Assembly: GCF_024435355.1 (NCBI RefSeq) | Contig: NZ_JAMJWG010000008.1 | Coordinates: 124,001-188,000, forward strand | Reading direction: 5' to 3' | Length of the DNA: 64,000 bases | DNA from: Streptomyces odontomachi | GTDB taxonomy: Bacteria > Actinomycetota > Actinomycetes > Streptomycetales > Streptomycetaceae | Shown: positions 17,879 through 26,390 of the stretch, in pieces | Layout of the letters: every line of letters starts with the position of its first letter | Numbering within the stretch: the stretch's first letter is position 1 | The notes under the pieces: generated by a model | Seen by the model: the letters and a program-made list of their open reading frames with translations, nothing else | What the model was told of the DNA's origin: nothing | Database searches by the model: none | Translations under genes and position numbers: made by a program

Positions 17879-18187
17879 CCACCCTGAAGCGTGCGTGTTC
17901 GTCCACCGTTGCCGGGTTGCCGGTCCTGCTGTGCTGCCCGACGTGATGGGTGCCGAGTCGCGGGTGATCGGCATGCTTCGCGCGGTGTCCTTCAGGGGCC
18001 GATGGTGTGGTGTTCTGCGGCAGGCGGGCGGATTGCGGGCAGCAGTGACGGCGCCCGCGGGCCGGCGGGCCCACAGTGCTGGTGAGCAGGTACAGCAGCG
18101 CCGAGACCATCACCCTCGGCTCGGTGGCGGCGATCGTCGACGACACCCGCGGCGCCCTCCGAAAGGCCACCGCCAAGAGCAGGTGAC
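17879..18187. other. Intergenic stretch with a possible 3' gene remnant
   Basis: No complete gene is visible. A short frame from GTG 18082 to TGA 18186 encodes SRYSSAETITLGSVAAIVDD and a basic tail, which has protein-like composition and could be the end of a lost gene. I cannot assign it to a family. Confidence 0.35.
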
Positions 18188-18223
18188 AACCAGCAGGAAA
18201 GAGCCAACCAGCAGGAAAGAGCC
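18188..18223 (+). repeat. Perfect 18-bp tandem duplication carrying the ribosome binding site of the BrkB gene
   Basis: AACCAGCAGGAAAGAGCC occurs twice without a mismatch (18188-18205 and 18206-18223), and the ATG begins at the next base. Each copy has an AGGAAAGAG Shine-Dalgarno-like segment, so the gene has two tandem candidate ribosome binding sites. Confidence 0.85.
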
Positions 18224-19198
18224 ATGGTGGAGCACCGAGAAGGGCCCCACGGCAGCCACCGCGCCGAAGCGAACGGGCAGCCGCCGGCCAGGAAACCGAC
18301 GGACATGCCCAAGCGGTCGTGGCAGGCGGCCCTCAAGCGCACCCCGAAGGAGTTCAAGGCCGACAACCTGACCGACTGGGCTGCCGCCCTCACCTACTAC
18401 GGAGTCCTGTCGATCTTCCCCGCCCTGCTGGCCCTGGTGTCGATCCTCGGTCTCCTGGGCGCCGGCACCATCAGACCGTTGATCGACAACGTCGGCAGTC
18501 TGGCCCCGGGTTCCGTACGCAACGTCCTCAACAGCAGCCTCAAGCAGCTGGAGGGCGGCCAGGGCGGGGCGAGCATCGGCCTCGTCGTCGGTATCGTGAT
18601 CGCCCTGTGGTCCGCTTCCGGATACATCGCGGCCTTCATGCGCGCGTCCAACGCCGTCTACGACATCGGCGAGGGCCGACCGGCGTGGAAGACGCTGCCC
18701 CTCCGACTCGCCATCACCGTCGTCGTGGTCGTACTGCTGGCCGCCATCGCGGTGGGCGTGGTCTTCACGGGGGCCCTGGCCAGGCGCACGGGTACGGTCC
18801 TGGGGCTCGGCGACACCGCCGTGACGGTGTGGAGCTTCGCCAAGTGGCCCGTGATGGTCTTGCTGTTCATGCTGATCGTCGCCCTGCTGTACTGGGCGTC
18901 CCCGAACGTCAGGCGGCCCTTCCGCTGGGTCAGCCCCGGCAGCACCGTCGCCGTGGTCATCTGGATCGTCGCGTCCGCCGCCTTCGCCGTGTACGTGGCG
19001 AACTTCAGCAGCTACAACGAGACCTACGGCAGCCTGGCCGCGATCATCGTCTTCCTGGTCTGGCTGTGGATCTCCAACATCGCCATCCTGCTCGGCCTGG
19101 AGTTCAACACCGAACTCGAACGCTCACGCGCCATCGACAGCGGCCACCCACCCGGTGAAGAGCCCTACGCCGAACCCCGCGACACCCGAAAGCTCTGA
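18224..19198 (+). CDS. YihY/virulence factor BrkB-family membrane protein
   Basis: 324 residues, mostly helical membrane segments after a soluble N-terminus. Family hallmarks are DNLTDWAAALTYYGVLSIFP near residue 45, the GxxxPxxLLxxI-like region, ALYWASPNVRRPFRWVSPGS, and SYNETYGSLAAIIVFLVWLW before the last helix. BrkB-family proteins were once called ribonuclease BN and are now regarded as membrane proteins of uncertain transport function. The ATG follows the duplicated ribosome binding site directly. It is a single transcription unit between a strong terminator and a convergent gene. Confidence 0.92.
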   Translation: MVEHREGPHGSHRAEANGQPPARKPTDMPKRSWQAALKRTPKEFKADNLTDWAAALTYYGVLSIFPALLALVSILGLLGAGTIRPLIDNVGSLAPGSVRNVLNSSLKQLEGGQGGASIGLVVGIVIALWSASGYIAAFMRASNAVYDIGEGRPAWKTLPLRLAITVVVVVLLAAIAVGVVFTGALARRTGTVLGLGDTAVTVWSFAKWPVMVLLFMLIVALLYWASPNVRRPFRWVSPGSTVAVVIWIVASAAFAVYVANFSSYNETYGSLAAIIVFLVWLWISNIAILLGLEFNTELERSRAIDSGHPPGEEPYAEPRDTRKL

Positions 19199-19277
19199 AC
19201 GGTGACGGGCCATGGGAGCCGTCAGCCGGCCGGGGGCGTGTCCGGGCAGGCGGTCTGCGGCGCCCGGGTGCGTTCGT

Positions 19278-20354
19278 TCAGGGGCGCCGGCCGACGCCGG
19301 TCATCACCTCTTGCGCGCGTCCCTTGGCCAGCCGCGGGACGAGGGGCGGAGTCGGTAGGCCAGTCCTGTCGCGCAGCCCCGCCAGGAACTCGTCGAGGGC
19401 CTCGCGCGAGGAGTACCGCGGGCTCCAGCCCAGCTCCTCCCTCGCCCGGCGCGTGCTCATCAGCGGCAGATGCAGCACGGCTTCGAAGAGGTGGGGTGAG
19501 GCCGGCACGAGATGCAGATGCCAGGCTGCCGCCAGGGCGCGTCGCGCAGGCCCTGCGGCGAGCGGCACCCGCCGGGCACGCAGCAGTTCCGCCAGCAGGC
19601 CCGAGTCCACGACGGGCTCGGCCGCGAGGTTGAACGCCCCGTGCACCGGCCGTACCACAGCCAGCCGATAGCCCTCGGCGGCGTCGCGGGCGTGCAGCGC
19701 CTGGAAACGCAGAGCGGAGATGTCCGGCACGGCCGGCACCGTGCTCGGGCGGACCAGCGCGTCCGGCACCAGCGGCCCCGCGAACAGTCGCCGCTGCTGA
19801 GGCGCCGCGCCGTGCTGGAAGATGAATCCGGGACGCATGCGCACCACCCGGAGGCCGGTGTGGTCACGCTCCACGCTGTCCAGCACGCGTTCGACGTAGG
19901 CCTTCTCGCGGCAGTAGGCGGCGTCCGGCCAGCCGTGCGTCGGCCAGCTCTCATCCACCAGCCGGTCCTTGGGGCCCGGCGAGTAGGCACCCACCGACGA
20001 TGCGTACACGAGGGCCGGGACGCCCGCCGCCACCGTCGCGTCGAACACACGCATGCTTCCGAGCACGTTGGTACGCCATGTGACCACCGGTTCGTGCGTG
20101 GGCTGGAAGAGCCATGCCAGGTGGATCACCGCGTCGGCACCGCGGAAGTGCCCGGCGAGTTCCTCTTCGGACGCCCGGGCGACGTCGACGCCCGCCCACC
20201 GTGTCTTCGGGGGCGACCACTGAGGCACCCGACGAGCGATGCCGAGGATCGAGTCCACCTCCGGATCCTCGCCCAGAGCCTCGACGACGGCGGTCCCCAC
20301 GTTGCCCGTGGCGCCGACGACGACCACACGCAAGCCGCCCTCGTTCCTTGCCAT
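19278..20354 (-). CDS. NAD-dependent epimerase/dehydratase (extended SDR family)
   Basis: 358 residues. The Rossmann N-terminus has VVVVGATGNVGTAVVEAL, with Asp in the following segment (EDPEVDSILGIAR), a Ser in VYASSVGAYSP and the YCREK version of the YxxxK catalytic pair. The C-terminal half is variable, as expected for substrate binding. It probably acts on a nucleotide sugar or a steroid-like substrate, which cannot be specified. ATG 20354 is chosen because GGGAGG lies 6 bases upstream; the open frame continues 61 codons further upstream in a low-complexity stretch. It is monocistronic. Confidence 0.88.
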   Translation of the reverse strand: MARNEGGLRVVVVGATGNVGTAVVEALGEDPEVDSILGIARRVPQWSPPKTRWAGVDVARASEEELAGHFRGADAVIHLAWLFQPTHEPVVTWRTNVLGSMRVFDATVAAGVPALVYASSVGAYSPGPKDRLVDESWPTHGWPDAAYCREKAYVERVLDSVERDHTGLRVVRMRPGFIFQHGAAPQQRRLFAGPLVPDALVRPSTVPAVPDISALRFQALHARDAAEGYRLAVVRPVHGAFNLAAEPVVDSGLLAELLRARRVPLAAGPARRALAAAWHLHLVPASPHLFEAVLHLPLMSTRRAREELGWSPRYSSREALDEFLAGLRDRTGLPTPPLVPRLAKGRAQEVMTGVGRRP

Positions 20355-20610
20355 GAACGACCTCCCACGCCCGGCCCGCCCCGAATCCGTCCTGCGGCCC
20401 GCCAGCCCGGTGGACCGGTGTTCTGGTGATCCGGTGGACCGGTGCTTTCCGCCCCGTGCGGCTCGCGCCTCCCCGCGGCCGATCAGGGCCTCCCGGCGGG
20501 TGCCCGGGGCCGTAACGGCGAAACAGCAGCGGCCCACGCTTCCTGCTTCGTCACCCCGGCTTCGTCGCCCCGGCGGGTGCGAGTAGCAGGGGTCGGGTAA
20601 AAGTGTTCAT

Positions 20611-20820
20611 ATGGGTACGAACAGCGGAAAAACCTATCGACCCGGTGAGATCGTCCCGGCCAGCGGAATCTACGAGTGCTCCTGCGGCCAAGGCCACCGG
20701 GCGTTCGAGAGCACGGACGTGAAGGGGCACACCTTCCCGCCGCCTCCGCAGAAATGCTCGGGAGCCGAGTGGCGGCTGGTGACCCCTGCCCACCCGCCGG
20801 AACCCGCACAGGACGAGTGA
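20611..20820 (+). CDS. Small CxC/GH-motif protein (YjzC-like)
   Basis: 69 residues: KTYRPGEIVPASGIYECSCG, then QGHRAFESTDVKGHTFPPPP and QKCSGAEWRLV. The PGE-P-SGIY opening recalls YjzC-type small proteins, here with a CxC and a downstream Cys that could bind zinc. The function is unknown. It is encoded alone, divergent from the SDR gene, with about 190 bp to the next gene. Confidence 0.7.
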   Translation: MGTNSGKTYRPGEIVPASGIYECSCGQGHRAFESTDVKGHTFPPPPQKCSGAEWRLVTPAHPPEPAQDE

Positions 20821-21009
20821 CACCGCGGGGCGGGTACTCCCTGCGGCGAGTGTCGTGCACGGACAGTGGAGAGACGCCGTCCGGAGTCTTACGGGTGCGC
20901 CGGCGGACGAATCAACCCGGCCGCATCGGGAACCAGGGCGTACAGCAACCTGTGCCGCACCGGCGTCGTACCACGTCGCGCGTGTGTGGACGCGAAGGAG
21001 GGAGAATCA

Positions 21010-21333
21010 ATGCCTGCCGGATCCAACAAGAAGCGGGAAAGGCAGTACGAGCACATCAAGGAGGGCGCCGAGAAGCGCGGCACCAGCAAGGGCCGGGCCG
21101 AGGAGATCGCCGCCCGCACCGTGAACAAGCAGCGCGCTCGCACCGGAGAGGCCCGCCGTGCAAGCCGTACCTCCACGCGGGACATGTCGGCCTACGAGCG
21201 AGGCGGCCGGCGTTCGCACTCCGGCCCGCAGGGGCCGACCAAGGACCAGCTCTACAACGAGGCCAAACAGCGCAACATCAAGGGCCGCTCCACCATGAAC
21301 AAGCGGCAACTCGAACGCGCCTTGGGCCATTGA
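21010..21333 (+). CDS. Small basic protein with Rho-N-like C-terminal segment
   Basis: 107 residues. The N-terminal half (NKKRERQYEHIKEGAEKRGT, GRAEEIAARTVNKQRAR) is the plasmid-stabilisation-like motif common in actinobacterial small proteins. The C-terminal half (PTKDQLYNEAKQRNIKGRST followed by MNKRQLERAL) matches the helix-extended-loop-helix of the Rho termination factor N-terminal domain, which binds nucleic acid. Such proteins are often general-stress genes in Streptomyces. GAAGGAGGGAG lies before the ATG at 21010. It is single and co-directional with the FUSC gene 590 bp away. Confidence 0.85.
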   Translation: MPAGSNKKRERQYEHIKEGAEKRGTSKGRAEEIAARTVNKQRARTGEARRASRTSTRDMSAYERGGRRSHSGPQGPTKDQLYNEAKQRNIKGRSTMNKRQLERALGH

Positions 21334-21924
21334 ACCAGCGGCACGCAGACCGTGCCGGGACCCGGCTGGCGGGCCCCGAGAAGGCAGTGACCGCACCTGC
21401 TGAGCAGTCCACCGCGGCCCATCACGCCCAGCCGGTGCGAGTGCGTCCGGTACCAAGGCCCAGGGGCCGGGACCAGGCTGTGCCGGCGAGGGCGGGCGGG
21501 GCGGTGATCGCCGAGCGGGTGGGGCAGTGATCGCCGAGCGGGTGGGGCAGTGGCGCAGGGACGGCGGAGCACCTCGCAAAGCTCCAGTGGGCCCTCCGGC
21601 TGGGTGACAAGGCCCCCCGGGTGTGGCGTCCCGGGAGCGCGACCGATGAAGCGCCCGGCCCGGTGTGGATACCCCTGATCCCGGCGCCCCTCCCCGACAC
21701 CGCGGAGTTCCGCAGGACATCACCGCTGGGCCGTCCCGCCCAACCCGCCGAAATGGCTCCCGCCTGCGCCTGTCCCCTGCCCCGTGCCCCCCATGCCCCG
21801 TGCCCCCTCCCTGCCCCGTGACCCGCCTGCCAGCTGACCGACGCGGTCCTGCACACCCAGCGGACGGCAGTGCAGGGCAATGCACCGAAGACGCGGCCTC
21901 GGCAACAAGAGGGAGCTGACGACG
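21334..21924. other. 590-bp intergenic region with a 23-bp direct repeat
   Basis: No supported gene. GTGATCGCCGAGCGGGTGGG plus GCA is repeated exactly at 21504-21526 and 21527-21549. Further on (about 21770-21825) there is a run of CCCTGCCCCGTG-like low-complexity units. Long open frames on both strands here are GC-skew artefacts. Confidence 0.6.
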
Positions 21925-23310
21925 TTGACATCGACCGAGCGACTCGCCCTCGCGGGCAGGCGACTCGGATGGGAGGCGGCCGAACTGCGCCGTGCGGCGG
22001 GCCGCGCGGTGCGTGGACCGGGCCCCGATCGGGACACCGGCGTGCAGTCCTGCAAGGCTGCCGGTGCCGCGATCGCCGCGTGGGCGCTCACCGGGTGGTG
22101 GCTCCGGGCGCCGATGGCCCTGCTCGCCCCCTGGACCGCCCTCACACTCGTCGAGGCCACCGTCTACCGTTCGTTCCGCTCCGGGGTACAGCAACTCGCG
22201 GTCATCATGGCCGGCACGCTGGGCGCTTCCGCGGCGATGGCGACAACCGACGGCAGCACCCTCGGAGCGATGGCCATCATCCTCCCGATCATGATGCTGT
22301 TCGGCAGTTACCGCCGCTTGGGGGCGCAGGGCCTCTACGGGGCGACCACCGCGCTGTTCGTGATCACCTACGGCGACGTCTCGCTCTCCACGGTCGGCCA
22401 CCGGCTGCTGGAGACGCTGATCGGAGCGGCCCTCGGGATCGCTGTCAACGCTTTCGTCCTGCCGCCGGTCCACCTGCGCAACGTGCGCGAGCAACTCCAC
22501 CGGCTCCCCCGTGACAGCGCAGCCCTGCTGCACACGATGGCCAGCGGGCTGGACGCTCGATGGACCGCCTCGGACGCCGCCGCCTGGCACGACCGCGCCC
22601 GCCGGCTCGCCCGGATCCCGGCAGTGGTCGCCGAGGCCCGGCGGTGGACGGCGGAAGGCTCTCGGGCCAACCCCGGCGCACGGTTGCGCCGCACCGGGCC
22701 GCCACCCCCGGCGGTGGAGCACGACGCCCGTTGGGAGAGCGTCGCCTCCCACCTCATCGCCATCACCCGCACCCTGGAATCCACCGCCGGCGACCGGTTC
22801 CGGCTGACCGCGCCGGGCACGGCGTTCCTCGCCCGGTACGCAGAGCTGGCCGAACGGGCGGCGATCCTCTGCGAGGCAGAGGCCGACCTCATCCAGGCAG
22901 GTGCCGAGCCTGAGTCGCCACACCGACGGCACCACGACGAGGACCGCCGCAGGACGCCGGACCACCGTGCTCAGCCGCAGCGGCACGCGACCCCTGCTCG
23001 GTGCGGCCGTGCGCGGGACGAGGCCTGGCACATCCACGATCACCTGGCCGCGGACTTCGCCGAGCGCCCCGGACCCGCTGCCGCGGTCTGCGGCGAACTC
23101 CTCGTGGAGACCACCCAGATGCTGTCCGTCCTCGCCCCGCCGGAGACCACCGCCGCCGATGAGGCAAGCCCCTCCCCGGCCGCCGGCCCGAAAACCCACC
23201 ACACCCCGGCGCTCGGCACCGGCACCGACACCGGCACCGGCACCGGCACCGCTTCCCCGCGGGGTGAAAACGCTCCCATCAAGGCCCGTAGGCTCGGGCA
23301 AAGAGCCTGA
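21925..23310 (+). CDS. FUSC-family membrane protein (aromatic-acid exporter-like)
   Basis: About 461 residues. The N-terminal part has five or six helices (VQSCKAAGAAIAAWAL, LLAPWTALTLVEATVYRSF, QQLAVIMAGTLGASAA, MAIILPIMMLFGSYRRLG, LLETLIGAALGIAVNAF), then a soluble alpha-helical domain. This matches FUSC/ArAE transporters, which export aromatic acids or related compounds. The C-terminal tail holds a Thr-Gly repeat (GTGTDTGTGTGT) from a CACCGG-rich run at about 23215-23250, probably slippage-prone. Start: TTG 21925 follows GGGAG at a good distance; an ATG at 21880 in the same frame is the alternative. Confidence 0.82.
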   Translation: MTSTERLALAGRRLGWEAAELRRAAGRAVRGPGPDRDTGVQSCKAAGAAIAAWALTGWWLRAPMALLAPWTALTLVEATVYRSFRSGVQQLAVIMAGTLGASAAMATTDGSTLGAMAIILPIMMLFGSYRRLGAQGLYGATTALFVITYGDVSLSTVGHRLLETLIGAALGIAVNAFVLPPVHLRNVREQLHRLPRDSAALLHTMASGLDARWTASDAAAWHDRARRLARIPAVVAEARRWTAEGSRANPGARLRRTGPPPPAVEHDARWESVASHLIAITRTLESTAGDRFRLTAPGTAFLARYAELAERAAILCEAEADLIQAGAEPESPHRRHHDEDRRRTPDHRAQPQRHATPARCGRARDEAWHIHDHLAADFAERPGPAAAVCGELLVETTQMLSVLAPPETTAADEASPSPAAGPKTHHTPALGTGTDTGTGTGTASPRGENAPIKARRLGQRA

Positions 23311-23525
23311 TCCCCCCGAAGGACCCCCATCGCGTTCCCATGTGTAATCGCCGCCGACGGGGTACACGTCGAAAAGTTCCAAGTACGGGGCGGATGTGAC
23401 CTCAGTGATCCCTGTGACCCGCTAAAGGGGAACGAACGATCGCCATGCCGAGGGGCTGAATCCGAATCTCGTTTCCAGGGTTTTCGCCCGGGAACGAGAG
23501 CGCCGACAGGACGGAGACGTCGTCG

Positions 23526-24206
23526 ATGACCCTGGCCGCGGAACCGTTGATCGAACGATCCCTACTGCGTCTACCGGGGGTGTACCCGCCCCAGGAAGAC
23601 ACACTGCTCCTGGCCCAGGCTCTCGACCGTGAGGAAATGCCTCCCGGGACGGAGGTGCTGGACGTCGGCACGGGGAGCGGTGCGCTGGCGCTCCGCGCGG
23701 CACACCCGGGGGTGCGGGTGACGGCTGTCGACCGTGACAGGCGGGCCGTCCTGACGGCACGGCTCAACGCGCGACGCTTCCATCGGCGCGTGCGGGTGCG
23801 CCGGGGGGACCTCTTCGACGCCGTCGCGGGTCGCGACTTCGATCTGATCGTGAGCAACCCGCCGTACGTCCCGGCTCCGCCGGCACCGCTCCCCCGGCCC
23901 CTGGCCAGCCGCGCGTGGGACGGCGGCACGGACGGCCGCGCCGTGGTCAACCGGCTCTGCGACGGCGCGCCGAAGATGCTGCGCCCGCACGGAGTTTTGC
24001 TGATGGTGCAGTCCGGGCTCTGCGGCACCGACAGGACGATGCACCGCCTCGCGCGCTCAGGCCTCCGTGCCACGGTGCACGACCGCGCACACATCCCGTT
24101 CGGGCCGGTGCTCCGCTCCCGGGCCGAGTGGCTGAGCAGTGTGGGCCTGCTCGAGGGGAGCGAGCAGCACGAGGAGCTGGTGATCATCCGTGCCCAGCGA
24201 CCCTGA
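23526..24206 (+). CDS. HemK2/MTQ2-family class I SAM-dependent methyltransferase
   Basis: 226 residues. Motifs in order: VYPPQEDTLLLA at the N-terminus, the SAM loop EVLDVGTGSGALAL (about 40-53), acidic VTAVDRD, and catalytic LIVSNPPYVPAP (about 107-118). NPPY is diagnostic of N5-glutamine or adenine-type amino methyltransferases; the short length fits the HemK2/MTQ2 group rather than PrmC. The stop codon lies inside the next gene (overlap 17 bp), so it is the first gene of a three-gene operon with a CDGSH iron-sulfur protein and a haem-oxygenase-like diiron enzyme. Its target in that setting is unknown. Confidence 0.88.
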   Translation: MTLAAEPLIERSLLRLPGVYPPQEDTLLLAQALDREEMPPGTEVLDVGTGSGALALRAAHPGVRVTAVDRDRRAVLTARLNARRFHRRVRVRRGDLFDAVAGRDFDLIVSNPPYVPAPPAPLPRPLASRAWDGGTDGRAVVNRLCDGAPKMLRPHGVLLMVQSGLCGTDRTMHRLARSGLRATVHDRAHIPFGPVLRSRAEWLSSVGLLEGSEQHEELVIIRAQRP

Positions 24207-24492
24207 CCACGCCACCCACGCCACTCACGTCTGCCACGCCACCCACGCCACCCACGCCTGCCACGCCAGCCACGTCTGCCAGGTGACGCTCGGCGCCGAG
24301 GGACCGATCCTGCTGTCCGGACCGGTGGAGGTGACGCTGGAGGACGGCACCGTGGCACGCTCCGACCGTTTCACCGTCGCCGTCTGCACCTGCCGGCGCA
24401 CCGCGATCCCCCCGTGGTGCGACACCAGTCACCGCCGCCGGCGCACCCCGCACCGGGGTCCTGCCGCCGACGAGAAGGGAACGGGGACGTGA
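24190..24492 (+). CDS. CDGSH iron-sulfur domain protein with N-terminal His/Cys repeat
   Basis: 100 residues. The C-terminal domain has LLSGPVEVTLEDGTVARSDR, then CTCRRTAIPPWCDTSH: ligands C-x-C and C, with the final His, as in CDGSH [2Fe-2S] proteins. The Gly of CDGSH is Thr here, as in other actinobacterial members I know. Residues 7-31 are a tandem HATHATHVC / HATHATHAC / HASHVC repeat, giving 7 His and 3 Cys, which is not part of the usual fold and could bind metal. The gene overlaps the methyltransferase stop at its 5' end and ends as GTGA with the next gene, so it is tightly coupled. Confidence 0.85.
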   Translation: MPSDPDHATHATHVCHATHATHACHASHVCQVTLGAEGPILLSGPVEVTLEDGTVARSDRFTVAVCTCRRTAIPPWCDTSHRRRRTPHRGPAADEKGTGT

Positions 24493-25598
24493 CCGCGCCA
24501 ACCTCGGCCCCGGACCAGGCGGGGCCCGTGCTGCCGCAGGCCCGCGGGGAGCTGTCGGCTCATGTGCTGAAAGCACTGACCGAACTGACGGAACTGACGG
24601 AACTGAAGGCACCACCGGGGACATCATCCGGGGCGGCGTGCGCCGTCGAAGCCGTCGAAGCCGACCCGTACGGCGACGACCTTCAGCTCGCCCTGTACCT
24701 CCTGTACGAGTTGCACTACCGCGGCTTCGCCGGAACCGACGCGGCGCTCGAATGGAACCCGGGCCTGCTTGAGCTGCGCGGCAGCCTGGAACGACTCTTC
24801 GCGTCGGCCCTCCGGCAGGACACCGCAGAGAGCACTCGCACGAGCCCCGAGGAAGCCCTCGACGCCCTGCTCGTAGAGCCTGCCGGGCACGACCCGGACA
24901 GCGTCAGTCACTTCCTTGCCCGCCACGGACAGCTGTGGCAGCTGCGCGAGTACGCGGCCGCACGCTCGCTGTACCACCTCAAGGAGGCGGACCCGCACGC
25001 ATGGGTCATCCCCCGGCTGTGGGGGCGAGCCAAGGCAGCCATGGTCGCCGTCGAGTACGACGAGTTCGGCGCCGGACGCCCGGAGGGCATCCACGCGGCG
25101 CTCTTCGCAGCCCTGATGAGCGACCTCGGACTCGACACCACTTACGGCGGTTACCTCGACGCGGCACCCGCCGAGACGCTGGCCACCGTCAATCTGATGT
25201 CGCTCCTCGGACTGCACCGGGCGCTGCGCGGTGCCCTCGTGGGCCACTTCGCATCCGTCGAAGTGACCTCGTCACCCGCCTCCGCGCGCCTGGCCAGGGC
25301 CATGCGGCGCGCCGGCGCGGGCCCCGCGGCCGAACACTTCTACACCGAGCACGTGGAAGCCGACGCGGTGCACGAACAGGTCGTACGCCGAGACGTCGTC
25401 GGCGGGCTGCTCGCGCAGGAGCCCTGGCTCGCGGACGATGTGGTCTTCGGCATCGCCGCCACGGGACTGCTGGACCAGCGACAGGACACGTGGCTCCTCG
25501 CCCGGTGGCGGGCGGGAGACAGCGCGCTCCGGACACCGCTCGGACCGCATCGCGCCAGCGGGCCGGGCCGTGATCCCGACCAGACCAGTGGCCGATAA
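24489..25598 (+). CDS. Iron-containing redox enzyme, haem-oxygenase-like diiron oxidase (HDO) family
   Basis: 369 residues, mostly helical. Candidate iron ligands are found in YELHYRGF, EYDEFGAGRPEGIHAALFAA and HFYTEHVEADAVHEQV: Glu/His in the spacing of the HDO superfamily (related to SznF, CADD and UndA). These enzymes activate O2 for oxidations or C-C or N-O chemistry. An N-terminal LTELTELTELK repeat comes from a 9-bp tandem duplication. The GTG at 24489 overlaps the CDGSH gene stop (GTGA). Gene order suggests the CDGSH protein is its electron donor or cluster partner; that is inference. Confidence 0.87.
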   Translation: MTAPTSAPDQAGPVLPQARGELSAHVLKALTELTELTELKAPPGTSSGAACAVEAVEADPYGDDLQLALYLLYELHYRGFAGTDAALEWNPGLLELRGSLERLFASALRQDTAESTRTSPEEALDALLVEPAGHDPDSVSHFLARHGQLWQLREYAAARSLYHLKEADPHAWVIPRLWGRAKAAMVAVEYDEFGAGRPEGIHAALFAALMSDLGLDTTYGGYLDAAPAETLATVNLMSLLGLHRALRGALVGHFASVEVTSSPASARLARAMRRAGAGPAAEHFYTEHVEADAVHEQVVRRDVVGGLLAQEPWLADDVVFGIAATGLLDQRQDTWLLARWRAGDSALRTPLGPHRASGPGRDPDQTSGR

Positions 25599-25890
25599 GC
25601 GTGGCGAATCGTAGAGCGGCTGACGGCCTGCGCAGGCCGGTGGCGCGAGCGGCGCGGATGCGGCCCTCGGCCCTCGCGCCCCGGCGGTGCCGCAGTTCGA
25701 GTGCGGCGACCCGGGCGCCGTCACGGATCTCGCCGCCCGGGAGGCGTGGGTGATGGTCGTGCCGACCGAGTACGCCGGCCACCTTCCCCGCTGGGCGAGC
25801 CGGGTGACGACTCGTGGGCGCCGCCTGCGGAGTCGGTCCTGACCAGCGTCCGACGCCCGCGCCGCTACGTCTTCGGCATTCGGGCTTCGC
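25599..25890 (+). other. Gap with an unidentified coding remnant
   Basis: About 25690-25815 on the + strand reads PQFECGDPGAVTDLAAREAW followed by MVVPTEYAGHLPRWASRV, which looks like real protein but has no start and runs into noise on both sides. It is probably the remains of a deleted gene. I do not recognise it. Confidence 0.4.
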
Positions 25891-26325
25891 CTATGCGGCT
25901 TGGGTGAGTTCGGCGCGGCCGAACAGCAGCGCGTAGCCGGCGGGGAGCTGGCGCAGGACGTCGGTGAGAAGCTCAGAGCCGGCCAGGGCTGCGACGACGC
26001 AGAGGACGGATCCGGTGCCCCAGCGGGTGGTTGCCAGGGGGGCGCCGGTGCGGGCGGCAAGGTCCTTGACGAAGGCCCAGCCGGTCAGCGGCTGGGTGTC
26101 GGGGATCTGTGCGGTGAGGATGCGTGCGGCTTCGAGGGGGAGCCGGGCGGCCAGTTCGACGCGTTCGTCGCCGGTCAGCTGGCGTCCGAGCCCTGCGAGG
26201 ACCAGGCGGACGGCTTCCTCGGCCTTCTCCCGGGTGGGGTATGCGCCTTCGTAGCGGACCTTCTCCAGCATCTGCTCGTACGTCATCACGGGCGTGTGCC
26301 GGAGGGGTGGACGCCTGTCGGACAT
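25891..26325 (-). CDS. DUF2267 domain protein (first of two paralogues)
   Basis: 144 residues from the ATG at 26325. DUF2267 pattern: TYEQMLEKVRYEGAYPTREK, AVRLVLAGLGRQLTGDERVE, LAARLPLEAARILTAQIPD and the closing LRQLPAGYALLFGRAEL. It shares the RQLPAGY / LQLPAGY ending with its neighbour, so the two probably arose by duplication. The function of DUF2267 is unknown; such genes often lie next to heat-shock genes in Streptomyces. Another possible start is the ATG at 26286. It follows the second paralogue by 65 bp and is probably co-transcribed with hsp20. Confidence 0.82.
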   Translation of the reverse strand: MSDRRPPLRHTPVMTYEQMLEKVRYEGAYPTREKAEEAVRLVLAGLGRQLTGDERVELAARLPLEAARILTAQIPDTQPLTGWAFVKDLAARTGAPLATTRWGTGSVLCVVAALAGSELLTDVLRQLPAGYALLFGRAELTQAA

Positions 26326-26390
26326 GACTGCGGTGGTTGCCTTTCTGTCGCCGTGCCGGTGCACTGGCACCGGCTGTGTGGGTGGTCCCG

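Noticed and set aside
18082..18186. 34-codon frame upstream of the BrkB gene as a leader peptide or small gene.
   Set aside because: No ribosome binding site and no recognised family; noted only as a possible gene remnant.
21007..23382. A 791-codon minus-strand frame spanning three + strand features.
   Set aside because: Arg/Gly/Pro-rich GC shadow across the FUSC gene and a non-coding gap.
24200..24300. CACGCCACC-type tandem repeat considered as a CRISPR-like or regulatory array.
   Set aside because: Units are 9-24 bp without unique spacers, and it lies inside the CDGSH reading frame as a codon-level repeat.
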